This document shows, in pieces, positions 6,581-14,182 of a stretch of 24,708 bases of DNA. How positions within the stretch are numbered: the stretch's first letter is position 1; each line of letters begins with the position of its first letter. This DNA comes from CAZUDI01 sp964618975 (lineage in GTDB: Bacteria > Desulfobacterota > Desulfomonilia > UBA1062). The notes beneath the pieces are model-generated. The model searched no databases. It saw only the letters and a program-made list of their open reading frames with translations, and was not told the origin of the DNA. The stretch lies in the NCBI GenBank assembly GCA_964618975.1, contig CAZUDI010000055.1:1-24708 (forward strand), given 5' to 3'. The position numbers and the translations under genes were made by a program.

Positions 6581-8071
6581 ATGAGTATCTTAACCTGGTC
6601 ATGGATCTATTTCTCCATATTCATGATCGTCCTTTTCGTCCTTGCACTGAGCGGCATGCGCAGGACCAAGAGCGCCGTGGACTTTGCCACGGCCCCCCGG
6701 GCCTACGGCCCGTGGATCATTGCCCTGGCCCTGATGGCCACCACGGCCAGTGCGGCCGCCACCATGGGCAACCCGGGGCTGGTCTATGCCCACGGCTGGC
6801 CCGGCCTGTGGTACGGCATGGGCGGCTACATGGCCATCGTCGTGGCCTGGGCCACCTCGGCCTATCTCCTCTCGCGGGTGGGCAAGAACGCCGGGGCCAA
6901 ATCCATGCCCGACTTCATGGCCATCCGCTTCCAGAGCCCCATCCTGCGGGTGGTGACGGCCCTGGCCTGCATCGCGGTAGTCTGGTACGTGGCCGGCCAG
7001 TTCGCCGGCCTGGGCTGGGTCTTTTCCAATGCCATGGGGTTCCCCTACCTCACGGGGGTGATCCTGGGCGGCATCATCATCGCCGCCTATATCATGGTGG
7101 GCGGCACGCATGCCGATATCCTCAACTGTGCCATCCAGGGCGTGCTCATGATGATCCTGTGCGTGCTCGTGGTCGTACCCATCCTCATCCACGTGGGCGG
7201 CATCGGCACCATCGACCGCATCCTCACCGCCCGCGATCCCCTCATGAGTTCGCATGTCGTGTTCAAGAGCCCCATGTTCGGGCCCTTCACCGGACCGGCG
7301 ATCTTCATCTCCCTGGGGCTCTTCGCGCTCACGCCCCAGCTCTCCAAGCTCTGGCTGGCCCTGGACGACGAGCGGCACGTACCCCACACCCTGCTGATCG
7401 CCTTCGCCTCCTTCGCCTTTCTGGCCCTCATCTTCTGGATCGGCGGGCTGGGGGCCAAGGTGCTTTTCCCGGATGTCAAGCCGGACACGGCCACCGTGGC
7501 CGTCATGAAGGCCTACCTGCCGCCCTTCCTGTCCGCCTTCGGCATGGTGGGCATCCTGGCGGCGGTGATGTCCACCTCGGCCGGGCTCTTCCTGATCGTC
7601 TCCATCGCCATCGCGGTGGATATCTATCAGGACACCATCGTCGCACACCTCAAAAATCCCCCGGCCAGAGAGGTGCTCGACCGCCGGGTGCTGTGGCTGC
7701 AGCGCATCCTGATCCCCATCATCATGGTCGTGGGCATGCTCATCGCCCAGCACCCGCCCAAATTCCTCACCCAGCTCGTCTGGTGCGGCATCGGTCTGTT
7801 CACCGGCAGCGTCATCCCGCCCATGGTGGTGGGGTGCCTGTGGCGGCGCACCACCAAGGCCGCGGCCGAAACGGCCGCCATCGTGGGCTTCGTGCTCTTC
7901 CTCGTGCTCATCTTCGGCTGCGGTTACATCCAGGGCATCCCCTTCTTCAAGGTCCCCTGGGCCTGCTGCGGCATCTGCTCCCTGGTGTCCTTCGCCCTGG
8001 TCATCGGCCTGACGCCCTTCACCAAACCTATGGACACAGAGTACGTGGGGTGGCTCTTCACCAGAAAGTAG
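6581..8071 (+). CDS. Sodium:solute symporter (SSS family)
   Basis: A 496-residue inner-membrane carrier of the SSS (solute:sodium symporter, LeuT-fold) family, with about 12-13 hydrophobic helices. Family landmarks include SMPDFMAIRF (108-117) on the cytoplasmic side after helix 3, the GGTHADILNCAIQG segment (174-187), and AAVMSTSAGLFLIVSIA (327-343), the helix that supplies the Na2-site Ser/Thr residues, followed by DIYQD. Length and architecture fit the monocarboxylate/acetate or pantothenate-proline branches, but I cannot name the substrate. A GGAG ribosome site lies about 9 bases before the ATG. It is second in an operon with the 43-residue membrane peptide, driven by the promoter at 6138. 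A GC-rich hairpin follows 50 bp after the stop. Confidence 0.9.
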   Translation: MSILTWSWIYFSIFMIVLFVLALSGMRRTKSAVDFATAPRAYGPWIIALALMATTASAAATMGNPGLVYAHGWPGLWYGMGGYMAIVVAWATSAYLLSRVGKNAGAKSMPDFMAIRFQSPILRVVTALACIAVVWYVAGQFAGLGWVFSNAMGFPYLTGVILGGIIIAAYIMVGGTHADILNCAIQGVLMMILCVLVVVPILIHVGGIGTIDRILTARDPLMSSHVVFKSPMFGPFTGPAIFISLGLFALTPQLSKLWLALDDERHVPHTLLIAFASFAFLALIFWIGGLGAKVLFPDVKPDTATVAVMKAYLPPFLSAFGMVGILAAVMSTSAGLFLIVSIAIAVDIYQDTIVAHLKNPPAREVLDRRVLWLQRILIPIIMVVGMLIAQHPPKFLTQLVWCGIGLFTGSVIPPMVVGCLWRRTTKAAAETAAIVGFVLFLVLIFGCGYIQGIPFFKVPWACCGICSLVSFALVIGLTPFTKPMDTEYVGWLFTRK

Positions 8072-8121
8072 ACTGCAAGCGCTAAGGGCGTTCGACCTTC
8101 AACCACTTGAAATCTCGCCCT

Positions 8122-8156
8122 CCCCCAGCCCCCTGCTTCCCGGAGGGGGCTGGGGG
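8122..8156. terminator. 13-bp GC-rich hairpin after the symporter gene
   Basis: The arms 8122-8134 and 8144-8156 (CCCCCAGCCCCCT and its complement) pair perfectly around a 9-base loop. No T-run follows. The next base starts a perfect 32-bp palindrome, so two very stable stems are stacked between convergent genes. Confidence 0.5.
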
Positions 8157-8188
8157 GTGAGTAACGCGCAGGCCTGCGCGTTACTCAC
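8157..8188. repeat. Perfect 32-bp palindrome
   Basis: GTGAGTAACGCGCAGG (8157-8172) is followed at once by its exact reverse complement (8173-8188). There is no loop, so the centre is AGGCCT. It lies between the symporter terminator hairpin and repeat copy B. It may serve as a second bidirectional terminator, a protein binding site, or be the remnant of an inverted duplication. Confidence 0.9.
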
Positions 8189-8220
8189 CGGGACAACAGG
8201 CATCACGCCCTGAAATCATT

Positions 8221-8290
8221 GGGGTGAACCCCAGGGCAAGCCGAAGGCCCGTGCCTTCCGCTGCAGGCAGCGGGGAACGCGACCCTCAGG
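8221..8290. repeat. Dispersed intergenic palindromic repeat, copy B
   Basis: Closely matches copy C: a CCCC/GGGC-rich left part, then CCTTCCGCTGCAGGCAGCGG, whose stem is CCGCTGC/GCAGCGG (8258-8264/8267-8273), then GGGGAA and CGACCCTCAGGCCAT. The repeat runs into the end of the ThyX-like gene and supplies its TGA stop (8286-8288 on the minus strand). Confidence 0.65.
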
Positions 8291-9944
8291 CCATGGGCCT
8301 CTGCCCTGCACGCTGCGCGATGATCTGCGCGATGGCCTTGTGGACCTCGAGCATGTAGCCGGGGTTGAAGCGCAGGATGTTGGCGCAGAACTTGCCCTCG
8401 GTGCAGTAGCCCAGGTTGCACTTGGGCTCGAAGAGGAAGGCCAGTTCCGGCAGACGCTCCTTGAGGCAGGCGGCCTTGAGCTCGGAGGTGCGGCGGCGCT
8501 CGGGCTCGCACTCGGTGCACAGCCTCAGGGGCAGCTCGAGGCTTACGGCATTGATCAGGTCGTAGCTCTCCAGGGTGCGCACGCGGATGTTGCGCGGCAG
8601 GACATACAGGGCATCCCGCGCCGGGATGCCCTGCTCAAGCAGCCGGCCATAGAACATGATCTGCCGCACGGTGTGGAAGAGGTAGCCTCGAAGCATATCC
8701 GGTTCGCCTTTGAGCTCATCGCTGATCACGAAGGCCTGCTCGGCTAGAGGCAGGATCTTTTCCAGGTCCTGCCCGGCCTGGACGGCGGGCCAGATCTCGC
8801 ACACCAGCTCACAGGCCCGGGAAGCGGCCGCGTAGATGGACTCCACGTGCTGCGCCAGCGTGCCGTGGCGCTTCTGCTCGCTCCACACCCGCCAGGACAG
8901 CGAGCTGATGGTCTGGACCCTGAGGGCCTCGTTATAGCGCCGGCACAAGCGCGAGAGCTGCTCTTTGTTGCGGCAGGTGCGCCGGTAGAGGTCGTCGGCA
9001 TCGGCAAAATCCTTGAGGCCCTCCAGCTGCCCCTTAAGCGCGGCGAGCTCCGCGCGGGCACTCAAAGGCAGGTCGTCCATGACACTCGCCACCTGGGGGA
9101 CAAGCGGGTTGCCAAAAGCGCGGTGCCTCTCTGAGGCATAGTCGGGCTCGGGGGCCCGGAAGAGGGAATAGTGCAGGTAGGTCTCCCGCGGCACGGCCTT
9201 GCGCATGCGGTAGAGCTGTCCCATCCCGATGCCGTCCAGGATGTCCTCGACGGCCTCCACGAAGAAGGCACACTCCTCGGGGAGGTACTGCGTGCCGCAA
9301 AGACGCTCCTCCTCCACCTGCATGGCCAGGTTCACCAGCGAGCTCAAGGGCAGGACGAAGAACAGATCCGCAGGGTCGTTGTAGGGTTTGAGCTTGTTGA
9401 GGGCCTGGATGGCGTCGAGCTTTTTGGAAAAGCGCGTCTTGATCCCGGCCGCAAAGGCGGCCAGGTCTTCGCTGATGCGCCGGTATTCCTCAAACAGCGC
9501 CGCATCCTCCCGGATGGAGCGCGGCACGACCAGCTCCAGCGGCGTGGTCTCGCGCCGACGGCCGCTCGTGACCAGCGAGCGCGAATAGACCATGCCCGTG
9601 AAGGCCGAGTCGATCATCTTGGTGCCGTTGATGCCCAGGGCGATCACCGGCAGGCCGTCCAGGGAGTGTCCCCGGCCGATCCCCGAGAGGTTCTTGCGGA
9701 AGATCGTCTCGGGGATGTCCTTGCCCTGGGCCTGAAGCGAGAGCAGCTCGCCCTCGAGGTCGGCCTGATAGTCCACCGAACGGGCCACCGCCACCTGAAT
9801 CAGGGCCACCACCTCGTCCGGCCCCAGGAAATCCCGGCCGAGCGCGGCTGTGAGGCCGGGGTCGTTAAGCGGGCTGTGGGGCAGAAAGTCCAGCAGGCGC
9901 ACCTTGAGGTCCTGCGGTTCCAGGTAGCGGTTCGTTAGATCCAT
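8286..9944 (-). CDS. Divergent tandem ThyX-like (FAD-dependent thymidylate synthase family) protein
   Basis: A 552-residue protein, about twice the usual ThyX length. Each half shows the ThyX layout: a signature region, then a helix with a conserved LP. In the first half SRSLVTSGRRRETTP (121-135) stands in place of the RHRxxSxNExSxRY signature and FFVLPLSSLVNLA (195-207) matches the LP helix. In the second half SWRVWSEQKRHGTLAQH (350-366) and ALYVLPRNIRVRTLES (445-460) correspond. Neither signature is intact, so catalysis of dUMP methylation is doubtful; one half may have kept a cofactor or nucleotide site. The C-terminus carries Cys476, Cys479, Cys493, Cys509, Cys514 and Cys520. AGGAGG precedes the ATG by about 7 bases. 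It is divergent from the MarR gene and convergent with the symporter. The family assignment is by pattern only; an unrelated flavoprotein is possible. Confidence 0.6.
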   Translation of the reverse strand: MDLTNRYLEPQDLKVRLLDFLPHSPLNDPGLTAALGRDFLGPDEVVALIQVAVARSVDYQADLEGELLSLQAQGKDIPETIFRKNLSGIGRGHSLDGLPVIALGINGTKMIDSAFTGMVYSRSLVTSGRRRETTPLELVVPRSIREDAALFEEYRRISEDLAAFAAGIKTRFSKKLDAIQALNKLKPYNDPADLFFVLPLSSLVNLAMQVEEERLCGTQYLPEECAFFVEAVEDILDGIGMGQLYRMRKAVPRETYLHYSLFRAPEPDYASERHRAFGNPLVPQVASVMDDLPLSARAELAALKGQLEGLKDFADADDLYRRTCRNKEQLSRLCRRYNEALRVQTISSLSWRVWSEQKRHGTLAQHVESIYAAASRACELVCEIWPAVQAGQDLEKILPLAEQAFVISDELKGEPDMLRGYLFHTVRQIMFYGRLLEQGIPARDALYVLPRNIRVRTLESYDLINAVSLELPLRLCTECEPERRRTSELKAACLKERLPELAFLFEPKCNLGYCTEGKFCANILRFNPGYMLEVHKAIAQIIAQRAGQRPMA

Positions 9945-9985
9945 GGCATTCCTCCTCGCATATGCCCCGTTGGGGACTGCGGCGC

Positions 9986-9991
9986 ATTATA
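9986..9991 (-). promoter_or_regulatory. Consensus -10 element for the ThyX-like gene
   Basis: On the minus strand a perfect TATAAT lies at 9991-9986, about 42 bp before the ATG, giving a leader of roughly 35 bases. The -35 region at the right distance (TTCCTC-like) is poor, so an activator or extended contact may be needed. Confidence 0.45.
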
Positions 9992-10220
9992 GCGGAAAAG
10001 GACCGCCGGGAGGAAGCCTTCTTCCCCCGGAAAAGGCCCGCCGCTGTTTTTGCCGGCTTAAGGGTGGTTTGCGTTTATTCCCTAGAGCCTGGCGTGTCAA
10101 GGGATGTATCCGGGCAGGGGACCGCCATACTTCATTTGTTGGCATGCAACTATTACTAATCATTTTCTATTGTTTAACTGTTTGATTTAGCTCGCTATTT
10201 TCAAGCTGTCGCTTGATTGC

Positions 10221-10249
10221 TTGCAGCCTCTCAATTAATTTGCTATTTT
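10221..10249 (+). promoter_or_regulatory. Candidate sigma-70 promoter and operator for the MarR gene
   Basis: TTGCAG (10221-10226), a 17-bp spacer and TATTTT (10244-10249). The spacer contains the near-palindrome CAATTAATTTG, suitably placed for repression by a MarR dimer. Transcription would start about 24 bases before the ATG at 10280. Confidence 0.45.
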
Positions 10250-10279
10250 TACCCTGCACTTCAGTCAGAGGAGGTATCC

Positions 10280-10774
10280 ATGATAAGGGATCTTCCCCGG
10301 GAACAGATCGACCAGATCCTCTACAATGCCATGAGCGCCATCTACCAGTTCGATCAGCAGAAGGTGCTGCTCTTCGGCATGACCTACCAGGACTCCTACC
10401 TGCTCTACTTCCTGCGCGAACGCTCACCGGTGCGCATGAGTGACATCGCCCGCGAGCTCAGCGTGCACATCAGCACGGCCAGCCGGGCCGTGGACCGGCT
10501 GGAAAAGCGGCGTTTCGTCTCCCGCAAGAAGGACCCGCGCGACAAGCGCAACGTGCTCGTGGCCCTGGAACCGGCCGGCCGCATGATCATGAAGGCCTCG
10601 GACGACCATTCCTATTATACGATCCTGGAGGGGTTGCAGGCTTTCACGGACGCCGAGCTTATGGCCGTGATCAAGGCCGCCGGCAACCTGCACACGATCC
10701 TCAACGTCCCCTCCCTGCTGAGTGCATCTGCGCGCGAGCATGAGGAAAAATCACCGCCAGGGGGCCGCAGATGA
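10280..10774 (+). CDS. MarR-family transcriptional regulator
   Basis: A 164-residue winged-helix regulator. The DNA-binding core is RMSDIARELSVHISTASRAV (52-71), with the recognition helix around HISTASRAVDRLEKR, and the wing is DPRDKRNVLVALEPAG (85-100), both typical of MarR proteins. Flanking helices form the dimer interface, where a small phenolic or lipophilic ligand usually binds. I place the start at 10280 rather than an upstream in-frame ATG at 10217 because AGAGGAGG precedes it and the upstream codons are AT-rich promoter sequence. It is divergent from the ThyX-like gene and is followed after 148 bp by an alcohol dehydrogenase. MarR proteins commonly repress themselves and adjacent genes, so both neighbours are candidate targets. 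Confidence 0.9.
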   Translation: MIRDLPREQIDQILYNAMSAIYQFDQQKVLLFGMTYQDSYLLYFLRERSPVRMSDIARELSVHISTASRAVDRLEKRRFVSRKKDPRDKRNVLVALEPAGRMIMKASDDHSYYTILEGLQAFTDAELMAVIKAAGNLHTILNVPSLLSASAREHEEKSPPGGRR

Positions 10775-10790
10775 AGGCCCTCCGCCAGCA

Positions 10791-10865
10791 GGGGTATGCA
10801 GCCCGGGGCCAGCCTTTGCCCCTCCCTTCCGCTGCAAGCAGCGGGGAATTCGACCATCAGACCAT
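10791..10865. repeat. Dispersed intergenic palindromic repeat, copy C
   Basis: Same element as copy B: GGGGTATGCAGCCCGGGGCC, then a CCGCTGC/GCAGCGG stem (10829-10835/10838-10844) with an AA loop, then GGGGAATTCGACCATCAG. It occupies most of the 148-bp gap between MarR and the dehydrogenase, and may act as a transcript stabiliser or attenuator there. Confidence 0.65.
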
Positions 10866-10922
10866 TGAAGCTGGCTGCGGCGGCCCGCCCCGGATGCCGC
10901 CACAGAAACGTGAGGTGCGATC

Positions 10923-12140
10923 ATGAAGTCCCTCTATTTCGAGGTCAAACCCGCCCGCATCCTGGCCACCAAGGCCCTGGGGCAGCTCTTTCCGCAGGTC
11001 TTCTTCTCGCGCCTTTCGCCGGTGCGCTACGGCGACATCCCGCGCCGGGAGCTGCCCGGTGCGCAGTTCGTGCGGGTCAGGCCGCAGCTGGCGGGCATCT
11101 GCGGGGCGGACCTCGCGCTGTTCTTCGTCATGGCCGACCCGCGCATCTCGATTGCGGCCCTGCCGGGCGTGCCGCGGGCCTACCTGGGCCACGAGCTCAT
11201 CGGCACGGTGACGGAGACCGGCGCCGGGGTCGGGCACCTGGCCGTGGGCGACCGGGTGACCCTGCAGCGCTACCTGCCGTGCTGCTCCTCCCTGGAGATC
11301 GACCCGCCCTGTGAATTCTGCCGCGAGGGCCATTACACCCTGTGCGAGAACTTCTCGGCCGGCAAACTGCCCGAGCATCTCGGCGCGGGCTTCAGCGAGG
11401 AGTTCATCGCCCACACCAGCCAGCTCCTGAAGGTGCCCGACTTGATCAGCGACGACGAGGCCGTCCTCATCGAGCCCGCCAGCGTCAGCCTGCACGCCGT
11501 GCTGCGGCGCCCGCCCGTCCCGGGCGAGAAGGTGCTCGTGATCGGGGCGGGCACCATCGGGCTCAACGTGATCCAGTGCGCCAAGGTGCTCTGCCCGGAC
11601 TGCGAGCTGCACCTGGCGGAGAAAATGGCCTTCAAGCAGGAGCTCGGCCTCAAGCTGGGGGCCGATCACGTGCTTACGGGCGACCTCTACGAGGCCGTGG
11701 GCCGGGCCACCGGGGCCAAGGTCTATCGCGGGGCGCTGAAAAACACCACCCTCCTGGGCGGCTTCGACCTCATCTACGACTGTGTGGGCTCGCCGGCCAC
11801 GGTGCAGGACGCCCTGCGCTGGCTCAAGGCCCGCGGCACCTACCTGATGATCGGCAACAAGCTAAGCCCCCTGCGCTTCGACCAGACGCCCCTGTGGAAC
11901 CAGGAGCTCACCCTGCTGGGGATCAACTCCCACGGCGGCGAGGACCTCGATGGCCGGCGGGTGAGCACCTTCGAGCTGGCCATGGAGATGATAGCGGAGA
12001 AAAGGATCACGCTTGCGGGCTTCATCACGCACCGCTTCGGCCTGGACGACTACCGTCAGGCCTTTGCCCTGGTGCGCGACAAGCCCGGGCAGGTCATCAA
12101 GGTGGTCTTCGAGATGGGCGGGGCAAAAAAGGCCCTCTGA
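10923..12140 (+). CDS. Zinc-dependent alcohol dehydrogenase (MDR superfamily)
   Basis: A 405-residue medium-chain dehydrogenase. The catalytic zinc site is indicated by Cys60 (GICGAD), His90-Glu91 (GHE) and a downstream LIEPASVSLHAV segment. Structural-zinc-type cysteines lie in an expanded loop (Cys120/121, 130, 133, 141). The NAD(P)-binding Rossmann fold begins at VLVIGAGTIGLN (204-215). The protein would oxidise an alcohol or polyol, or reduce the matching aldehyde, with NAD(P). The roughly 30-residue longer N-terminus and the altered structural-zinc loop place it away from classical ADHs, so the substrate is open. GAGGTG lies upstream of the ATG. It is followed 44 bp later by a membrane protein, likely in the same transcript, and preceded by MarR, a plausible regulator. 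Confidence 0.88.
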   Translation: MKSLYFEVKPARILATKALGQLFPQVFFSRLSPVRYGDIPRRELPGAQFVRVRPQLAGICGADLALFFVMADPRISIAALPGVPRAYLGHELIGTVTETGAGVGHLAVGDRVTLQRYLPCCSSLEIDPPCEFCREGHYTLCENFSAGKLPEHLGAGFSEEFIAHTSQLLKVPDLISDDEAVLIEPASVSLHAVLRRPPVPGEKVLVIGAGTIGLNVIQCAKVLCPDCELHLAEKMAFKQELGLKLGADHVLTGDLYEAVGRATGAKVYRGALKNTTLLGGFDLIYDCVGSPATVQDALRWLKARGTYLMIGNKLSPLRFDQTPLWNQELTLLGINSHGGEDLDGRRVSTFELAMEMIAEKRITLAGFITHRFGLDDYRQAFALVRDKPGQVIKVVFEMGGAKKAL

Positions 12141-12184
12141 AATCCGGGAAGCGCCCGGCCATTGTATCCGGCAAGGGAGGCTGC

Positions 12185-12835
12185 ATGAAAACAATCTCAC
12201 GTGATTTCTGGATACTGCACGGAATCTACCTGCTCGTACTCTGCGCCGTGCTGCTGGCGCCGATCCCGTTTCCGGTGGGGCAGCGCTTCTTCTTGCTGGT
12301 GGTGGTCTACAACCTGGCCCTGCCCCTGGTGGCCCTGCGGCGCGGACACCGGGATTGGCTGCCCCTGTGGGTCTTCACCCTGCTCCTGAGTATCCTGCAG
12401 GTCATTCCGGACTGGTACCTCTCGGCCCGGTTGCACCTGCTGGCCTTCCCCGATGACGGGTTCGTGAAGATCGGCACGGTCTCGGCCTACATGGCCGGGC
12501 TGTGGGTGATGCCCCTGTTCGTCATCGTCCATCTGGCCCGGCAGTTCAGGGGGCGGGCCGCCTATGGCGTAGCCGCCCTGGCCGCCCTAGTCATCTTCGG
12601 CGGCTCCGAGCAGTTCAGCATCCTGGCCGGTTCGTGGCACGCCATCAACGTGGAGGTGCTACTCGGCAATATCGCCGTCTACGTGCTCGTCCCCGAGGTC
12701 ATGCTCGGCGTCTCCGCGCTCTACGCCTTCCGGCTCGTCGAAAGACGCGCGCTCTTCGTCAAGCTCTGGGGCGCCTTGCAGGTCATGATCCTCTACCTGG
12801 GCAACCTGGCCCTCTTCAGCTTCCTGATCGAATAG
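12185..12835 (+). CDS. Seven-helix integral membrane protein of unknown function
   Basis: A 216-residue protein that is almost entirely membrane-embedded, with about seven hydrophobic helices (near residues 8-28, 33-52, 58-77, 97-118, 126-142, 160-183 and 192-214). Charged or polar residues lie in or at the helix ends: PDWYLSARLH (75-84), Glu142, NVEVLLGN (155-162) and Glu171 in VPEV. Such buried acidic residues suggest a catalytic or ligand site rather than a simple anchor. I do not recognise the family with confidence. The overall look recalls small polytopic prenyl or carotenoid-modifying enzymes, but no diagnostic motif is seen. AGGGAGG precedes the ATG. It sits directly after the alcohol dehydrogenase and probably shares its transcript and MarR control. 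Confidence 0.75.
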   Translation: MKTISRDFWILHGIYLLVLCAVLLAPIPFPVGQRFFLLVVVYNLALPLVALRRGHRDWLPLWVFTLLLSILQVIPDWYLSARLHLLAFPDDGFVKIGTVSAYMAGLWVMPLFVIVHLARQFRGRAAYGVAALAALVIFGGSEQFSILAGSWHAINVEVLLGNIAVYVLVPEVMLGVSALYAFRLVERRALFVKLWGALQVMILYLGNLALFSFLIE

Positions 12836-12943
12836 TCAAGCGCTGCCTCCGGGGATACCTCAGGGGCACCGCAGTCCCGCAGCTGTGGAACCCTGGGTCC
12901 CCCCGCGGCGGGAGTCCCCATCAAGCTGCCTTATCCTAAAGGC

Positions 12944-14104
12944 CTACAGGCAGCAGAGGATCCCGGCCCCCTGGGTAAGCGTGGTGTCCTGCTTGGCGAA
13001 GCAGAAGCGCACCACGTGGCGGTCGCTTCCGTCGTGGAAGAAGACCGAGGTGGGGATGGCGGCCACGCCGTGCTCGGTGATCAGGCGCCGGGCAAAGACC
13101 GTGTCCGGCTCGTCGCTGACGGCGGCATAGTCGGCCAGCTGGAAGTAGGTGCCCCGGCACTCCAAAAGGCGCAGGCGCGAGGTCTCCAGCAGCCCGGCGA
13201 AGAGGTCGCGCTTGCGCTGGTAGAAGGCACTCAACCCCTCGTAGAGCGCGGGCTCGGCCAGGATCTCGGCATAGGCGTGCTGGATGGGGGTCACGGGCGC
13301 GAAGGTGAGGTACTGGTGCACCTTGCGGAACTCCGCGGTCAGCGCCCGCGGCGCCAGGCAGTACCCGGTCTTCCAGCCCGTGGCGTGGTAGGTCTTGCCG
13401 AAGGAGCTCACCACGCAGCTGCGGCGCCTGAGCTCGGGATGTCCGGCCAGGCTGGCGTGAGAGCGCCCGTCGAAGATGATGTGCTCGTAGACCTCGTCGC
13501 TCAAGAGGATGATGCGGCTGCCCTCGACGAGCTCGGCCAGGTGCTCGAGATCCGAGGGTTCCAGCACCGCGCCGGTGGGGTTGTGGGGCGAATTCAGGAT
13601 GATCATGCGCGTGCGGGGGCTCAGGGCGCACTTGACGGCCTCCCAGTCGATGCCGCAGCCGGGCCAGGTCAGGGGCACGAAGACCGGCCGGCCGCCGGCC
13701 AGGCGCACGGCCGGCACATAGGCGTCATAGGCCGGCTCGAAGACGACCACCTCGTCGCCGGGGTGCACGAAGGCGGTAATGGCGGCGAAGAGCGCCTCGG
13801 TGGCCCCGGCGCTCACCGTGATCTCGTCTTGCGGGTCGTAATCGCCGCCATAGAGCCTGAGCACCTTGGCGGCGATACGCTCGCGCAGGAGGCCCACCCC
13901 CGGCATGGGGGCATACTGGTTGCAGCCCTGGAGCATAAAGGCATGCACCAGCTCGATCAGCCGGGGGTGCACGTCGAAATCCGGGTAGCCCTGGGACAGA
14001 TTGACGGCCCCGTGCTCCTGGGCCAAGCGCGACATGGTGGTGAAGATGGTCTCCCCCACCCCGGGCAGCTTGGACTCAACCGATAATGCTTGCTGTTCGG
14101 TCAT
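12944..14104 (-). CDS. ybdL: Methionine aminotransferase (YbdL-type, PLP class I/II)
   Basis: A 386-residue fold-type I PLP aminotransferase that aligns nearly end to end with E. coli YbdL as I remember it: SKLP at the start, AVNLSQGYPDFD, NQYAPMPGV, and HQYLTF. The catalytic lysine is Lys237 in SSFGKTYHATGWKTGY. Cofactor contacts are Asn175 in NSPHNPTG and Asp203/Tyr206 in SDEVYE. YbdL prefers methionine, histidine and phenylalanine with a 2-oxo acid acceptor; in methionine salvage the related reaction re-forms methionine from 2-oxo-4-methylthiobutanoate. No other salvage gene is visible here. The last nine residues (QGAGILCCL) depart from YbdL. The ribosome site is weak (AGG about 8 bases upstream). 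It follows the cysteine-module membrane gene by 78 bp, with a hairpin between. Confidence 0.88.
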   Translation of the reverse strand: MTEQQALSVESKLPGVGETIFTTMSRLAQEHGAVNLSQGYPDFDVHPRLIELVHAFMLQGCNQYAPMPGVGLLRERIAAKVLRLYGGDYDPQDEITVSAGATEALFAAITAFVHPGDEVVVFEPAYDAYVPAVRLAGGRPVFVPLTWPGCGIDWEAVKCALSPRTRMIILNSPHNPTGAVLEPSDLEHLAELVEGSRIILLSDEVYEHIIFDGRSHASLAGHPELRRRSCVVSSFGKTYHATGWKTGYCLAPRALTAEFRKVHQYLTFAPVTPIQHAYAEILAEPALYEGLSAFYQRKRDLFAGLLETSRLRLLECRGTYFQLADYAAVSDEPDTVFARRLITEHGVAAIPTSVFFHDGSDRHVVRFCFAKQDTTLTQGAGILCCL

Positions 14105-14130
14105 CGTGCCTGCCTATACCACAGCCCGGC

Positions 14131-14154
14131 CCCTGCCGTACAGTCCCGGCAGGG
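14131..14154. terminator. Hairpin between membrane gene and ybdL
   Basis: CCCTGCCG (14131-14138) pairs with CGGCAGGG (14147-14154) around an 8-base loop. On the minus strand it lies 27 bases upstream of the ybdL start and after the preceding gene. It could terminate or attenuate read-through; no T-run follows it on that strand. Confidence 0.35.
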
Positions 14155-14182
14155 CCTTGAGAAAAATCCGCCGCGGCCGACC

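Larger units (their letters stand above)
9945..10279. other. Divergent 335-bp control region between ThyX-like and MarR genes
   Basis: No gene is supported here. The left part is GC-rich and holds a minus-strand TATAAT. The right part (about 10130-10260) is a distinct AT-rich island that holds the MarR promoter and two imperfect palindromes, GTTGGCATGCAAC (10139-10151) and CAATTAATTTG (10232-10242). The second lies inside the MarR promoter spacer and could be an autoregulatory operator. Confidence 0.5.

Noticed and set aside
6599..7753. 384-codon minus-strand frame, and a 494-codon + frame at 6601-8085, over the symporter
   Set aside because: Both are GC-driven shadow frames of the SSS gene. 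The real frame (6581-8071) carries membrane helices and family motifs; these are His/Gly/Arg-rich without domains.
10217..10279. Upstream in-frame ATG for the MarR gene
   Set aside because: It would translate through the predicted promoter and ribosome site; the ATG at 10280 has a strong AGGAGG and the normal family N-terminus.
12836..12943. Possible terminator between the 7-helix gene and ybdL
   Set aside because: Several short GC repeats are present but no stem is long enough to call, so nothing was annotated.
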